Source: an uncultured bacterium
GTDB lineage: Bacteria > Actinomycetota > Coriobacteriia > Coriobacteriales > Coriobacteriaceae
Assembly (NCBI GenBank): GCA_905214465.1
Contig: CAJMMD010000002.1
Coordinates: 1 to 64,000, forward strand
Direction of reading: 5' to 3'
Length of the DNA stretch: 64,000 nucleotides
Notes under the pieces: model-generated
Database searches by the model: none
The model's input: the letters and a program-made list of their open reading frames with translations, nothing else
Told to the model about the DNA's origin: nothing
Made by a program: the position numbers and the translations under genes
Part shown: in pieces, positions 38,038 to 47,433 of the stretch
How the letters are laid out: every line of letters begins with the position of its first letter
How positions within the stretch are numbered: the first letter of the stretch is position 1

Positions 38038-39003
38038 ATGGCTGCAGGCAAAACCTTCTATGACATCCTGGGCGTATCCAAGAGCGCCTCCGATAAAGAG
38101 ATCAAGAGCGCGTTTCGCAAGCTCGCGCAAAAATATCACCCCGATGCCGGCGGCGACGAGGCCAAGTTTAAGGAGATTAGCGAGGCCTACGAGACGCTTT
38201 CGGACGAGAAGAAGCGCAAAGAGTACGACCAGATGCTCATGTTCGGCGGCATGCCGGGCGCGGGCGGCGCGTATGGCGGCGGCTACGGTGCCGGCGCGGG
38301 CGCCAGCGGCTGGGGCGATATCTTCGACAGCATCTTCAGCGGCAATGGCGCTTGGGGCAGCGATTGGGGCTCGGGCTTTGCCGGGGCTGCGGGTAATGCC
38401 GGTGCCGGTGCGGGTCGCAGCCGTGCTCGCAAGGGCGGCGACCTGTCGCTGACTGTCGACGTGACGGCCGAGGACGCGTTTCGCGGCGTGACGCACAAGG
38501 TCACCTATCGCATTCCCTCGACGGGCGAGCAGCAAACCATTACGGTCTCGGTTCCCGCAGGTGCGGTCGACGGCGGCAAACTACGCTACAAGCGTCGCGG
38601 CGAGTATGGCGTTGCGGGTGGCGAGCGCGGCGACCTGGTCGTGACCACGCATGTGGAGGAGCACCCGCTGTTTAAGCGCAAAGGCGCCGACGTGACCATG
38701 GAGGTACCGGTCTCGGTCTACGAGGCGGCGCTCGGCTGCACGGTGGACGTGCCCACGCCCGGCGGTGCGACGGTTCGTTTGAAAGTGCCCGCGGGTACCC
38801 AGACGGGCAAGAAGTTCCGCTTTAAGGAGATGGGCGCGCCCGATGTTAAGCACCGTGGCCGCACGGGCGCGCTGCTCGTCGAGATCAAGGTGCAGGTTCC
38901 CACGAACCTGTCCGACGATGAGCGCGATGCCATGACCAAGCTGCGCGAGGCCGACACGCGCGACTATCGCGAGAAGGTCAATCGTTACAAGGCGACGTAC
39001 TAG
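38038..39003 (+). CDS. dnaJ: DnaJ co-chaperone without zinc finger (CbpA-like)
   Basis: This 321-residue J-domain protein stimulates DnaK ATPase. The J domain (residues 1-70) carries the HPD motif in KYHPDAGG, followed by a Gly/Ala-rich linker (about 75-130) and the two C-terminal beta domains ([16 protein letters not shown] onward). The CxxCxGxG zinc repeats of classical DnaJ are absent, which places it with class II/CbpA-type proteins. AGGAGAGG precedes the ATG at 38038. Confidence 0.93.
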   Translation: MAAGKTFYDILGVSKSASDKEIKSAFRKLAQKYHPDAGGDEAKFKEISEAYETLSDEKKRKEYDQMLMFGGMPGAGGAYGGGYGAGAGASGWGDIFDSIFSGNGAWGSDWGSGFAGAAGNAGAGAGRSRARKGGDLSLTVDVTAEDAFRGVTHKVTYRIPSTGEQQTITVSVPAGAVDGGKLRYKRRGEYGVAGGERGDLVVTTHVEEHPLFKRKGADVTMEVPVSVYEAALGCTVDVPTPGGATVRLKVPAGTQTGKKFRFKEMGAPDVKHRGRTGALLVEIKVQVPTNLSDDERDAMTKLREADTRDYREKVNRYKATY

Positions 39004-39075
39004 GGCGGTCGCGGCGCACGCCCACGCCCGCGGGCTTATGATGGACGATAACGAGACGGAAAGGGGTCAGGTAGC

Positions 39076-39492
39076 ATGGCCGAGGACAATAGGAACAAAC
39101 CGCTGTACATGATCAGCGTGGCGGCCGAGCTGACCGGCATGCACCCGCAGACTCTGCGCGTCTACGAGTCCAAGGGCCTGGTGAATCCTCAGCGCTCGGG
39201 CGGTAACACGCGCCTGTATTCGCGTGCCGATATCGAGCGTCTGGAACTCATCAACCAACTGACCGACGAGGGCATCAACCTTGCCGGCGTGGTGCGCATC
39301 CTCGATATGAAGGAGCGTTCCGAGGAGCGCGAGCGCGAGAACGAGAAGCTCCGCGCTCGCGTGCGCCAGCTCGAGGACGAGCTGCACGAGTATAAGATGC
39401 AGAAGAAGATCACCGCCCTGGCCCCGCGCGACGGCTCGGTCAACCCCGAGCAAGTCATGCGCAAACTGCTGGGCACGGGCGGCGACCTGTAG
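39076..39492 (+). CDS. hspR: HspR, MerR-family heat-shock repressor
   Basis: This 138-residue regulator has a MerR-type winged helix (MISVAAELTGMHPQTLRVYESKGLVNPQRSGGNTRLYS in short pieces: ISVAAELTGMHPQTLR and GNTRLYSRADIERL) followed by a coiled coil (about 75-115). Actinobacterial HspR represses dnaK and clpB operons, usually with DnaK as co-repressor, through HAIR operators. Its position as last gene of the operon and the shared motif before dnaK and clpB fit that role. Confidence 0.93.
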   Translation: MAEDNRNKPLYMISVAAELTGMHPQTLRVYESKGLVNPQRSGGNTRLYSRADIERLELINQLTDEGINLAGVVRILDMKERSEERERENEKLRARVRQLEDELHEYKMQKKITALAPRDGSVNPEQVMRKLLGTGGDL

Positions 39493-39493
39493 G

Positions 39494-39626
39494 CACTCAT
39501 TGGGGACAGACTTAAATGAGTACCTGCAGAATGAGAGTGGATAATCTCCCGTTTTTTGCCTGTTTGCAGGCTCAAAGTGGGAGATTATCCACTCTCGTCA
39601 TTTGAGCGTCTAAGTCTGCCTCCCCA
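39494..39626. repeat. Dispersed palindromic element, copy C (most complete)
   Basis: The 18-bp core arms are at 39533-39550 and 39579-39596. They are enclosed by outer arms tggggacagactta (39501-39514) and taagtctgcctcccca (about 39612-39627). The side stem tgag..cctgca / tgcaggctca differs from copy A (cccgca / tgcggg) by a compensating base change. It fills the gap between hspR and the hydratase gene. Confidence 0.8.
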
Positions 39627-39762
39627 GGACCTAACTCGTCCTCTGCTTTACTGAGATAAAGTGAACGCAGAGATTCGTAACCCACTCGCAACCGTTCTAT
39701 GGCACGATATTGAACGAATGTATGCTATGCGCCCAAATCTTTTGGGCAGAGTGGGAGACAGT

Positions 39763-42063
39763 ATGGTCAAGCTGTACGAGGACGGCATCTACCTGCGCGG
39801 CGGCAGCGAGGTTGTGCCTGCGGCCGAGGCTGCCGAGCGCGGTATTACGCAGACACCCGAGGATGCCAAGCGCGGCACCATCGCGTATTCGATCCTCCAG
39901 GCACACAATACGTCGGGCGACCCCGAGGCACTCAAGATTCGCTTCGATGCCATGGCGAGCCACGACATCACCTTTGTCGGCATCATCCAGACGGCGCGCG
40001 CTTCGGGCATGGAGCAGTTCCCGCTGCCTTACGTGCTCACCAACTGCCATAACTCGCTGTGCGCCGTGGGCGGCACCATCAATGAGGACGACCACGTCTT
40101 TGGCCTTTCCGCAGCCAAGAAGTACGGCGGCATCTTCGTTCCGCCGCACATCGCCGTCATCCACTCCTTTATGCGCGAGAACTTCGCCGGTTGCGGCAAG
40201 ATGATCCTGGGTTCCGACTCGCACACCCGCTATGGTGCCCTGGGTACCATAGCCGTGGGCGAGGGCGGCGGCGAGTTGGCAAAGCAGCTGCTGCGCGACA
40301 CCTACGATGTCGCCTATCCCGGCGTCGTGGCCATCTACCTCACGGGCGCCCCGCGCCCCGGCGTCGGCCCGCACGACGTGGCGCTCGCCATCATTCGCGC
40401 CGTCTTTGCCAAGGGCTACGTCAAGAACAATGTCATGGAGTTTGTGGGCCCGGGCATCGCGAGCATGACGACCGACTACCGCAACGGCGTTGACGTCATG
40501 ACCACCGAGACCACCTGCCTGTCGAGCATCTGGGCCACCGACGAGGACACGCACGCGTTTTTGACCATGCACGGCCGCGGCGACGACTATCGCGAGCTCA
40601 AGCCCGCCGATGTCGCCTACTACGACGGTTGCGTCGAGGTCGACCTGTCGAGCATCAAGCCCATGATCGCACTGCCGTTCCATCCTTCCAACGGCTTTGA
40701 GATCGACGAGCTCAACGAGAACCTCGAGGACATCCTGCACGAGGTGGAGCTCGAGGCCGCCAAGATCGGCGAGGGCAAGACGCACTTTAGCCTGCTCGAC
40801 AAGATCGTCGACGGCAAGCTGCACGTGCAGCAGGGCGTTATCGCCGGCTGCTCGGGCGGCAACTATGACTCCGTGGTCCAGGCTGCCCGCGTGCTCAAGG
40901 GCGCCAATACCGGCTGCGGCGAGTTCTCGCTGTCGGTCTATCCCACGAGCCAGCCCGTGGCGCTCGAACTTACACGCCGCGGCTACATCTACGACCTCAT
41001 GGAGGCCGGCGCAATCGTGCGCACGGCATTCTGCGGCCCGTGCTTCGGCGCCGGCGACACGCCCGCCAACAACGGCCTTTCGATCCGTCACACCACGCGC
41101 AACTTCCCCAACCGCGAGGGTTCCAAGCCGGGTAATGGCCAGCTGAGCGCCGTGGCCCTGATGGACGCCCGCTCCATTGCGGCAACGGCTGCCAACGGCG
41201 GCGTCCTGACGCCGGCGACCGACCTGCCCGAGGACACTTGGGACGAGGCCTGCGAGTACACCTTTGACGACGCGCCGTACAAGAAGCGCGTGTACTGGGG
41301 CTTTGGCAAGGCGGAGCCTGCCGACGAGCTGGTCGAAGGCCCCAACATCAAGCCGTGGCCCGCGATGGAGCCGCTCGGCGACGACATCCTGCTCAAGGTT
41401 TGCTCCAAGATCATGGACCCGGTCACCACGACCGACGAGCTCATTCCCTCGGGCGAGACGAGCTCCTTCCGCTCCAACCCGCTGGGCCTGGCTGAGTTTA
41501 CGCTGAGCCGCCGCGACCCGGCCTACGTGGGTCGCTCCAAGGAGGTCGACGCTGTGGAGAAGCGTCGCGTTGCCGGCGAGTCCGCGGGCGACCTGGCGGC
41601 GTTCGATGCCGAGCTTGCCGGTGTGTTTGAGGCGCTGGCCGGCGCGGGTGTCGCGGCCGATGCCAAGGCGACCGAGTTCGGTTCCATGATTTACGCCAAG
41701 AAGCCTGGCGACGGCAGCGCCCGCGAGCAGGCCGCGAGCTGCCAGCGCGTAATTGGCGGCCTGGCCAACATCGTCCACGAGTACGCCACCAAGCGCTATC
41801 GCTCCAACGTGATGAACTGGGGCATGGTGCCCTTCCAGATGGAGGCCGAGCCCAACTTTGAGGTGGGCGATTACGTCTTTGTGCCGGGTATCCGTGCCGC
41901 GCTCGATGGCGACCTGAAGGACATCGCCGCCTACGTGGTGCGCGCCGATGGTGCGGTCGATCAGATTGAGCTCTACATTGCCGATATGACGGCAGAGGAG
42001 CGTGCCATCGTCAAGGCCGGCTGCCTGATCAACTACAACAAGTTCAAGGCCGCTGCCGAGTAA
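39763..42063 (+). CDS. Aconitase-family hydratase (YbhJ-like)
   Basis: This [4Fe-4S] hydro-lyase has about 766 residues. Cluster ligands are visible in [10 protein letters not shown] and [11 protein letters not shown], matching the aconitase motifs, and the [19 protein letters not shown] segment is shared with the superfamily. The overall form resembles the poorly characterised hydratase YbhJ more than citrate-cycle aconitase. A GGGAG site 5 bases before the ATG at 39763 decides the start, although the frame is open to 39661. No other citrate-cycle genes are nearby. The substrate is not established. Confidence 0.82.
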   Translation: MVKLYEDGIYLRGGSEVVPAAEAAERGITQTPEDAKRGTIAYSILQAHNTSGDPEALKIRFDAMASHDITFVGIIQTARASGMEQFPLPYVLTNCHNSLCAVGGTINEDDHVFGLSAAKKYGGIFVPPHIAVIHSFMRENFAGCGKMILGSDSHTRYGALGTIAVGEGGGELAKQLLRDTYDVAYPGVVAIYLTGAPRPGVGPHDVALAIIRAVFAKGYVKNNVMEFVGPGIASMTTDYRNGVDVMTTETTCLSSIWATDEDTHAFLTMHGRGDDYRELKPADVAYYDGCVEVDLSSIKPMIALPFHPSNGFEIDELNENLEDILHEVELEAAKIGEGKTHFSLLDKIVDGKLHVQQGVIAGCSGGNYDSVVQAARVLKGANTGCGEFSLSVYPTSQPVALELTRRGYIYDLMEAGAIVRTAFCGPCFGAGDTPANNGLSIRHTTRNFPNREGSKPGNGQLSAVALMDARSIAATAANGGVLTPATDLPEDTWDEACEYTFDDAPYKKRVYWGFGKAEPADELVEGPNIKPWPAMEPLGDDILLKVCSKIMDPVTTTDELIPSGETSSFRSNPLGLAEFTLSRRDPAYVGRSKEVDAVEKRRVAGESAGDLAAFDAELAGVFEALAGAGVAADAKATEFGSMIYAKKPGDGSAREQAASCQRVIGGLANIVHEYATKRYRSNVMNWGMVPFQMEAEPNFEVGDYVFVPGIRAALDGDLKDIAAYVVRADGAVDQIELYIADMTAEERAIVKAGCLINYNKFKAAAE

Positions 42064-42075
42064 CTCTGCTGTACG

Positions 42076-42145
42076 CCCCTGCCACACCTTTCCCTCGTGC
42101 TCACGCGCTTCGCGAGGGTCGCCCGAGGGAAAGGTGTGGCAGGGG
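42076..42145. repeat. 22-bp perfect hairpin after the hydratase gene
   Basis: Arms cccctgccacacctttccct(cg) at 42076-42097 and the complement at 42124-42145 surround a 26-base loop. Confidence 0.8.
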
Positions 42146-42197
42146 CTACCGCGACGTTCTCGTTGGGTCTTGAGGGACGCTAAAAAAGACTGAGCTT

Positions 42198-42234
42198 GAA
42201 GCCGCCTCTTTTTATTGGGGCGGCTTCTTTTTGT
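42198..42234 (+). terminator. Terminator after the hydratase gene
   Basis: The stem gaagccgcc (42198-42206) pairs with ggcggcttc (42219-42227) and is followed by TTTTT. Confidence 0.85.
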
Positions 42235-42235
42235 C

Positions 42236-42274
42236 GAAAACCACCACAAAGGGGACAGGCACCTTTGTGGTGGT
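42236..42274. repeat. Short inverted repeat ACCACCACAAAGG, copy 1
   Basis: Perfect 13-bp arms (42240-42252, 42262-42274) flank the spacer ggacaggca. Copy 2 is at 43107-43141 with the spacer in the opposite orientation, and copy 3 is at 43911-43945. Confidence 0.8.
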
Positions 42275-42327
42275 GGGGGTGAGCTCAATGTCGGTGTGCA
42301 CGTTGAGCGACATTCTAATGAGCGGCT

Positions 42328-42996
42328 CTACAGGATTTCATCTGGGTTGACGGGTTTGGTTGTTTTGGGGATGCCGAGTTTGGAGGACGCGAAATCGTCA
42401 ACATTGTCCTTAATTCCGTCTTTGGTGTAGACAGTGACCATATAGGTGCTGTGTCCGAATTCGCCCTTGTCGCGTGTTGCCCAGGCATCCCAGTAGGCGG
42501 CCCCGTTTCGCCCTTTGATTTTTCCGACACGGCGGAGTTCTGTTCGCTTTAATTTCTGGTTGCTATAGATGGTTCGACCGGCCTCCTCGGTGAGCCCGCA
42601 CTGTCCAAGCATCTTGTCGAGGACTTGGTTCATGTGGCGCTCATCGGTGTTTGGTGCGTAGTCGTAGGCGAGGGTGATGGAGTCGAGTGGCTGGTCGTCG
42701 ATTAGATAGTTTAGCGTCTGAGGTCCAAGGCAGAAATAGGGGGAGCATCCGTCGATCTGACCGAGCAGTGGCAACTTTGACTGCCAACTTCCGGTGGGAA
42801 TTCCATCTTCGTAAAACACGCCGCGACAGATAAAGGAGAGCGAGGTGGCACGCGAGCCGGCGTCGACCATTCCGCATAAATCGAAGGGCGAGGTGATACC
42901 AAGGGAAAAGGGCGTGATGACGATAAGGAAGAGCATCACGATGGGTATGGCGAGAATGGCGATGACGTTGCGACCGGTGGAATGAGGCGGCTTCAT
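42328..42996 (-). CDS. Single-pass membrane protein of unknown function
   Basis: This 222-residue protein has one N-terminal membrane helix (VIAILAIPIVMLFLIVITPF) and an extracytoplasmic domain with four cysteines (CGM, CRG, CSPYFCLG, CGLT). I do not recognise the family. GAGGAG 5 bases before the ATG at 42996 fixes the start. It is divergent from another single-pass protein of similar size at 43231, and both have short AT-richer codon use than the flanks. Three copies of one inverted repeat bracket the pair. The shared architecture (YDYAP/YDPGY-type segments, C-terminal acidic part) hints at distant relatedness. Confidence 0.6.
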   Translation of the reverse strand: MKPPHSTGRNVIAILAIPIVMLFLIVITPFSLGITSPFDLCGMVDAGSRATSLSFICRGVFYEDGIPTGSWQSKLPLLGQIDGCSPYFCLGPQTLNYLIDDQPLDSITLAYDYAPNTDERHMNQVLDKMLGQCGLTEEAGRTIYSNQKLKRTELRRVGKIKGRNGAAYWDAWATRDKGEFGHSTYMVTVYTKDGIKDNVDDFASSKLGIPKTTKPVNPDEIL

Positions 42997-43106
42997 ATGC
43001 GCTCCTCGAGACAAAGATCTGTTGAGGATAGGCAGAAATGGATATGTTCAGAGAGCAATTCAAGTTTAATCTCATTGCGCGAGATGGTCGACCGTTAGCG
43101 TCGAAA

Positions 43107-43141
43107 ACCACCACAAAGGTGCCTGTCCCCTTTGTGGTGGT
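43107..43141. repeat. Short inverted repeat ACCACCACAAAGG, copy 2
   Basis: The 13-bp arms match copy 1 exactly, while the spacer tgcctgtcc is the reverse complement of that in copy 1. It lies between the two divergent membrane-protein genes. Confidence 0.8.
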
Positions 43142-43230
43142 GAGGAGCGCGCGGCTTCTTTTGGTAATAGTGTTAGCTGGCGGTATCATTAGTGCAGGTG
43201 GCGAAGGTTTGCATTGTGGGGTGTTTTGCC

Positions 43231-43902
43231 GTGAGCCGTTCTGCCCGTATTGGATTGATTGTCTTGGCGCTTGCGATCGCTGTGGTTGGCGCGGGCGCTG
43301 TCGGTATGGCATTTCTACCTGCTGCGGTGACGGAGCCGGTGGTCAAGCCTGTGACTCAATCTGTCGAACTTCTGACCGGCGACGACAAGCCCGAGACCAT
43401 TACCGTTGATTTTGATGAGCAGCCGGCTGTGCTGGGTATTAGCAATTATCCGCGTATTCAGCTTGGGGCCATGCGCTATACCACGGATACAAGCCTGATC
43501 GATAGGGCGTCCGAGCTACTCAAGGGCAAAACATTTAAGCGTTGGTACGGATATGCGTCCTATCGGGCAAAAGCGAACGACATGGTTGGCGGATGCCACT
43601 CGTCCATCGAGCTGGACACTGCAAACGGCGCAAAGTTATGTGATGTCTCGTACGATCCGGGCTACGAGGGCAATGAGGGTCCGGGCATCTACATCATGGA
43701 CGGCGATGTCGCCTATGTCATGGAGGGCGACCAGACCGAGCTCAACGATTTTATGGGTCAGTGTATCCAAGATGCCTATAAACAGACCTGCTTGCCTGAC
43801 CCGCAGACTGCACGCGATAGTGGGTCTGCCCGTACATGGCTGTTCGAGGATGAGATGCCCTGGACCGTCGAATCGGGAAGTACGGGTTCGGCGAAGGAGT
43901 AG
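43231..43902 (+). CDS. Single-pass membrane protein of unknown function
   Basis: This protein of about 223 residues has an N-terminal membrane helix (RIGLIVLALAIAVVGAGAVG) and an extracytoplasmic domain containing GGCHSSIELDT and CIQDAYKQTCLPD. I do not recognise the family. The start is uncertain: GTG 43231 is chosen because a charged SRSAR stretch then directly precedes the helix, but in-frame GTG codons at 43192 and 43198 are possible. It is the divergent partner of the gene at 42328. Confidence 0.55.
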   Translation: MSRSARIGLIVLALAIAVVGAGAVGMAFLPAAVTEPVVKPVTQSVELLTGDDKPETITVDFDEQPAVLGISNYPRIQLGAMRYTTDTSLIDRASELLKGKTFKRWYGYASYRAKANDMVGGCHSSIELDTANGAKLCDVSYDPGYEGNEGPGIYIMDGDVAYVMEGDQTELNDFMGQCIQDAYKQTCLPDPQTARDSGSARTWLFEDEMPWTVESGSTGSAKE

Positions 43903-43910
43903 AGACCGCG

Positions 43911-43945
43911 ACCACCACAAAGGTGCCTGTCCTCTTTGTGGTGGT
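43911..43945. repeat. Short inverted repeat ACCACCACAAAGG, copy 3
   Basis: This copy has one mismatch (cctctttg in place of cccctttg). The flanking cgaaa seen 5' of copies 1 and 2 appears here as tttcg on the other side, so the element is inverted. Confidence 0.75.
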
Positions 43946-43954
43946 TTTCGGTCT

Positions 43955-44011
43955 GTCTCGATCTGTAACATCTAGGATCAAAAATGGCTGCTAGATGTTA
44001 CAGATCGAGAC
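43955..44011. repeat. 20-bp perfect hairpin upstream of clpB
   Basis: Arms gtctcgatctgtaacatcta (43955-43974) and the complement (43992-44011) surround a 17-base loop. Confidence 0.85.
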
Positions 44012-44072
44012 GGTAGCGCGCCTGGGCAGCGGCGGGCTGACATCTCAGTACCCTATCCGTAATTCACTCAGA

Positions 44073-44110
44073 AAATCTTATATATAGAGACTTAGATTTG
44101 TGTATAAGAT
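44073..44110 (+). promoter_or_regulatory. clpB operator/promoter region shared with dnaK
   Basis: aaatcttatat, then gacttagattt, then gtata repeat the arrangement found at 35056-35090 before dnaK, with only a few changes. This is a candidate HspR binding site. Confidence 0.6.
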
Positions 44111-44188
44111 CGCGTAAAGCTGGCAACAATACTTCTCGAACAACGTGAAGCCGCCCCGTAGGGCGGCCGCCCCAAGAGAGGTGATTCC

Positions 44189-46816
44189 ATGAGAATCGAT
44201 AAGCTAGCAATGACGTCGCGCGAGGCGCTGCAGACCGCCATGAGCACGGCTGCCGATGCACAGGCCGGCGCGGTGGAGCCGATCCACCTGCTGTCTGCCC
44301 TGCTCGGTGCCGGCGAGCGCAATATCTCCGTGATCATCGAGCGCATCGGTGCCGACCCGGCTCAGCTCGCACGCTCCACACAAGATGCCATCGACCATGC
44401 GCCCAAGGTGTCGGGCGAGGGTCAGCAGATGGGCCTGTCCAACGAGCTCGTTCGCGTGATCGAGAAGGCCGAGAAAAAGGCCACCAAGATGGGCGACAGC
44501 TTTGTGGTGACCGAGCATCTGCTGATGGCACTTGCCGAGGACAAGGGTGAGGCGGGTCGCGTGCTGCGTGGCGCCGGCGTGACCAAGGAGCGCATCGAGC
44601 AAGTCTACGAGGAACTGCGCGGCGATGACCGCGTGACGTCTGCCGAGGACAAGACGCAGTTTGAGGCGTTGGAGCAGTACGGTCGCAACATCTGCGATCT
44701 GGCTCGCGCCGGCAAGCTCGACCCGGTCATCGGCCGTACCGACGAGATCCGTCGTACTATTCAGGTTCTGTCCCGCCGCACCAAGAACAACCCCGTGCTT
44801 ATCGGCGAGCCGGGCGTCGGCAAGACGGCCATCGTCGAGGGCATTGCTCAGCGAATCGTGGCCGGCGACGTACCGAGCACCCTGCGCGACCGCGACCTCA
44901 TCGAGCTCGACATGAGCGCGCTGGTCGCCGGCGCCAAGTACCGCGGCGAGTTCGAGGACCGCTTGAAGGCCGTGCTCAAGGAAGTGCAAAAGTCCGAGGG
45001 CAAGGTCATCCTGTTCATCGATGAGCTCCACACCATCGTGGGCGCGGGTGCCACCGAGGGCTCCATGGATGCCGGCAACATCCTGAAGCCGGCGCTCGCC
45101 CGTGGCGACTTGCACGCAATCGGCGCGACTACGCTCGACGAGTATCGCAAGTACATCGAGAAGGACGCGGCACTCGCCCGTCGTTTCCAGACCGTTATGG
45201 TGAGCGAGCCTACCGTCGAGGACACCATCTCGATCCTGCGTGGCCTCAAGGAGAAGTACGAGATCTTCCACGGCGTGCATATCACCGATAGCGCGCTCGT
45301 GGCAGCTGCCGACCTCTCCGATCGCTACATTGCCGACCGCTTCCTGCCCGACAAGGCCATCGACTTGGTCGATGAGGCCGCAAGCCGCCTGCGCATGGAG
45401 CTCGACAGCATGCCGGTCGAGATTGACGCCACCACGCGTCAGCTCACCCAGCTGCAGATCGAGGAGCAGGCGCTCATGAAGGAGACCGACGACGCCTCCA
45501 AGGAGCGTCTGGAGGCCCTGCGCCAGGAGATTGCCGAGGTCCAAGAAAAGCTCAACGTGCAAAAGGCCGGCTGGCTCAACCAGAAGAACGCCATCGACCA
45601 CGTGCAGGAGCTTAAAGGCCAGCTCGACGAGGCCAAGAGTGAAGAGGAGCGCGCGACGCGCAACGGAAACTTGGGCCGTGCGTCCGAGCTGCGCTATTCC
45701 GTGATCCCGGGTCTGCAGCAGCAGATTCAGGATTCCGAGGCTGCGCTCGAGGCACAAAAGCAGCAGGACGGCGAGGGCCTCAACGAGCAGGTGACCTCCG
45801 ATGAGATCGCCGAGGTCGTGAGCGCCTGGACCGGCGTGCCCGTGTCCAAGATGATGCAGGGCGAGCTCGACAAACTGAAGGGCTTGGAGGACGAGCTGCA
45901 TAAGCGCGTCATCGGCCAGGACGAGGCGGTCTCCGCCGTGGCCGCGGCCGTGCGCCGCAGCCGTGCGGGCCTCTCCGATCCGGACAAGCCCATCGGCAGC
46001 TTCTTCTTCCTGGGCCCCACCGGCGTGGGCAAGACCGAGCTCGCCAAGGCACTGGCCGAGTGCCTGTTCGACGACGAGCGCGCGCTCGTGCGTATCGACA
46101 TGTCCGAGTACATGGAGAAGTTCAGCGTCCAGCGTCTGATCGGTGCGCCTCCGGGATACGTGGGCTACGACGAGGGCGGCCAGCTCACCGAGGCCGTGCG
46201 CCGTCGTCCGTACTCCGTGATCTTGCTCGACGAGATGGAGAAGGCTCATCCGGATGTTTTTAACGTGCTATTGCAGGTGCTCGACGACGGCCGTCTGACC
46301 GATGGCCAGGGTCGCCAAGTGTCCTTCAAGAACACGATTATCATCATGACGTCCAACGTGGGTTCCAAGGCTATCGCCGATCTGTCCGGCAAGGACGAGG
46401 AGGAGATGCGCCATCAGGTCGACGCGGCCATGGCTCAAACCTTCCGCCCCGAGTTCCTCAACCGTATCGACGATATCGTGGTGTTCCATCCGCTCGGCAT
46501 GGCGCAGATCGAAAAGATCGTCGATATTCAGCTCGCCGACGTCCGCGCACGTCTGGCCAAGGAGCGCATGACGCTTGCCATCACCCCGGCGGCCAAGCAG
46601 ATGCTCGCCGTGGGCGGCCTGGACCCGGTCTTTGGCGCCCGTCCGCTCAAGCGTCTCGTGCAGCGCGAGGTCGTGGATGCCATTGCCGCCGCTATTATCG
46701 ACGGTACGGTGCGCGAGGGCGATCAGGTGACGGTCGATGCCGACAAGGACGGCGGCTTTACCGTCGTGTGCGACAACACGCCGACGGCCACCTACGAGGT
46801 TCCAGACGCCGACTAG
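44189..46816 (+). CDS. clpB: ATP-dependent disaggregase ClpB
   Basis: This 875-residue Hsp100 hexamer subunit pulls proteins out of aggregates together with DnaK. The N-terminal domain (1-145) is followed by the first AAA+ module with Walker A GEPGVGKT near residue 207, the coiled-coil middle domain (about 405-525) and the second AAA+ module with GPTGVGKT near 608. The MLxxxx-type ClpP-binding loop of ClpA/ClpX was not seen. AGAGGTG precedes the ATG. It is separate from the dnaK operon but shares its upstream motif. Confidence 0.98.
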   Translation: MRIDKLAMTSREALQTAMSTAADAQAGAVEPIHLLSALLGAGERNISVIIERIGADPAQLARSTQDAIDHAPKVSGEGQQMGLSNELVRVIEKAEKKATKMGDSFVVTEHLLMALAEDKGEAGRVLRGAGVTKERIEQVYEELRGDDRVTSAEDKTQFEALEQYGRNICDLARAGKLDPVIGRTDEIRRTIQVLSRRTKNNPVLIGEPGVGKTAIVEGIAQRIVAGDVPSTLRDRDLIELDMSALVAGAKYRGEFEDRLKAVLKEVQKSEGKVILFIDELHTIVGAGATEGSMDAGNILKPALARGDLHAIGATTLDEYRKYIEKDAALARRFQTVMVSEPTVEDTISILRGLKEKYEIFHGVHITDSALVAAADLSDRYIADRFLPDKAIDLVDEAASRLRMELDSMPVEIDATTRQLTQLQIEEQALMKETDDASKERLEALRQEIAEVQEKLNVQKAGWLNQKNAIDHVQELKGQLDEAKSEEERATRNGNLGRASELRYSVIPGLQQQIQDSEAALEAQKQQDGEGLNEQVTSDEIAEVVSAWTGVPVSKMMQGELDKLKGLEDELHKRVIGQDEAVSAVAAAVRRSRAGLSDPDKPIGSFFFLGPTGVGKTELAKALAECLFDDERALVRIDMSEYMEKFSVQRLIGAPPGYVGYDEGGQLTEAVRRRPYSVILLDEMEKAHPDVFNVLLQVLDDGRLTDGQGRQVSFKNTIIIMTSNVGSKAIADLSGKDEEEMRHQVDAAMAQTFRPEFLNRIDDIVVFHPLGMAQIEKIVDIQLADVRARLAKERMTLAITPAAKQMLAVGGLDPVFGARPLKRLVQREVVDAIAAAIIDGTVREGDQVTVDADKDGGFTVVCDNTPTATYEVPDAD

Positions 46817-46860
46817 ATTTTGGGGCCGGCTTTAAAACCGCCCCCCATCGCAAAACGCCA

Positions 46861-46897
46861 AGGGCGGCGGATCCAATTGGATCCGCCGCCCTTTTTC
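46861..46897 (+). terminator. Terminator after clpB
   Basis: A perfect 32-base palindrome centred on aatt (16-bp arms, agggcggcggatccaa) is followed by TTTTT. Confidence 0.92.
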
Positions 46898-46946
46898 GTG
46901 CGACAATCGATGATGTTGAACGGATGCGATGCAAGGAGATGCGCAG

Positions 46947-47141
46947 ATGACAGACAAGAACAAGACGAACACGCCGGCGACCGATGCCGCACCCGCCGCA
47001 CCCAAGCCTGCGCCTAAGCCGGCACCCAAGCCGCGCGACCCCTATATTCGCGCCGAGAACGAGGACGACGACGGCTACGATCCCTACAGCGATCGCCGCC
47101 CCGAGCGCGAGCCCCTCTTCGAAGCCGACCCCTGGCGCTAA
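46947..47141 (+). CDS. Small proline/alanine-rich disordered protein
   Basis: This 64-residue hypothetical protein has a Pro-Lys-Ala repeat segment (APKPAPKPAPKP) and a strongly acidic, tyrosine-containing second half (ENEDDDGYDPYSDRR). AAGGAG precedes the ATG at 46947. It has no membrane segment and is likely unstructured. It lies between two terminator-like structures. Function unknown; the good ribosome site and biased codons support it being real. Confidence 0.6.
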   Translation: MTDKNKTNTPATDAAPAAPKPAPKPAPKPRDPYIRAENEDDDGYDPYSDRRPEREPLFEADPWR

Positions 47142-47197
47142 GTAGCTCATTTGGGACGGGGCTTTTTTAGCTACTTTTGCCCCCTCCCGCCTGCCTG

Positions 47198-47273
47198 ATG
47201 ATTTTTCTGGGACGGGGATTTAATAATCATTCGGTACAAAATGATTATTAAATCCCCGTCCCAGAAAAATCAT
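47198..47273. repeat. 34-bp perfect inverted repeat
   Basis: Arms at 47198-47231 and 47240-47273 are exactly complementary over 34 bases (they contain gggacggggatttaataatc), with an 8-base loop cggtacaa. It lies in the 292-base gap before the DUF4143 ATPase gene. Confidence 0.9.
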
Positions 47274-47379
47274 TCTCTCGAGCTTGGTGGCTCCTCAGCC
47301 GTTCGACATCCTCCGGGAGACCAGTAACAGAAAAATTTGCTTACCAATTAATCAAGATACGCATAAATCTTGCTCTCCT

Positions 47380-47411
47380 GCTAATCAAGAATCGATATAA
47401 TCTTGATTAGC
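47380..47411 (+). promoter_or_regulatory. Palindrome and -10 box before the DUF4143 ATPase gene
   Basis: gctaatcaaga (47380-47390) and tcttgattagc (47401-47411) form an 11-bp inverted repeat overlapping TATAAT at 47396-47401. A related half-site, ttaatcaaga, lies at 47348-47357. It is probably an operator on the promoter. Confidence 0.55.
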
Positions 47412-47433
47412 ATATAAGCAAGATTGGAGAATC

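Noticed and set aside
39697..42288. 863-residue minus-strand frame opposite the hydratase
   Set aside because: It is antisense to a gene with conserved iron-sulfur motifs and arises from GC-rich codon bias.
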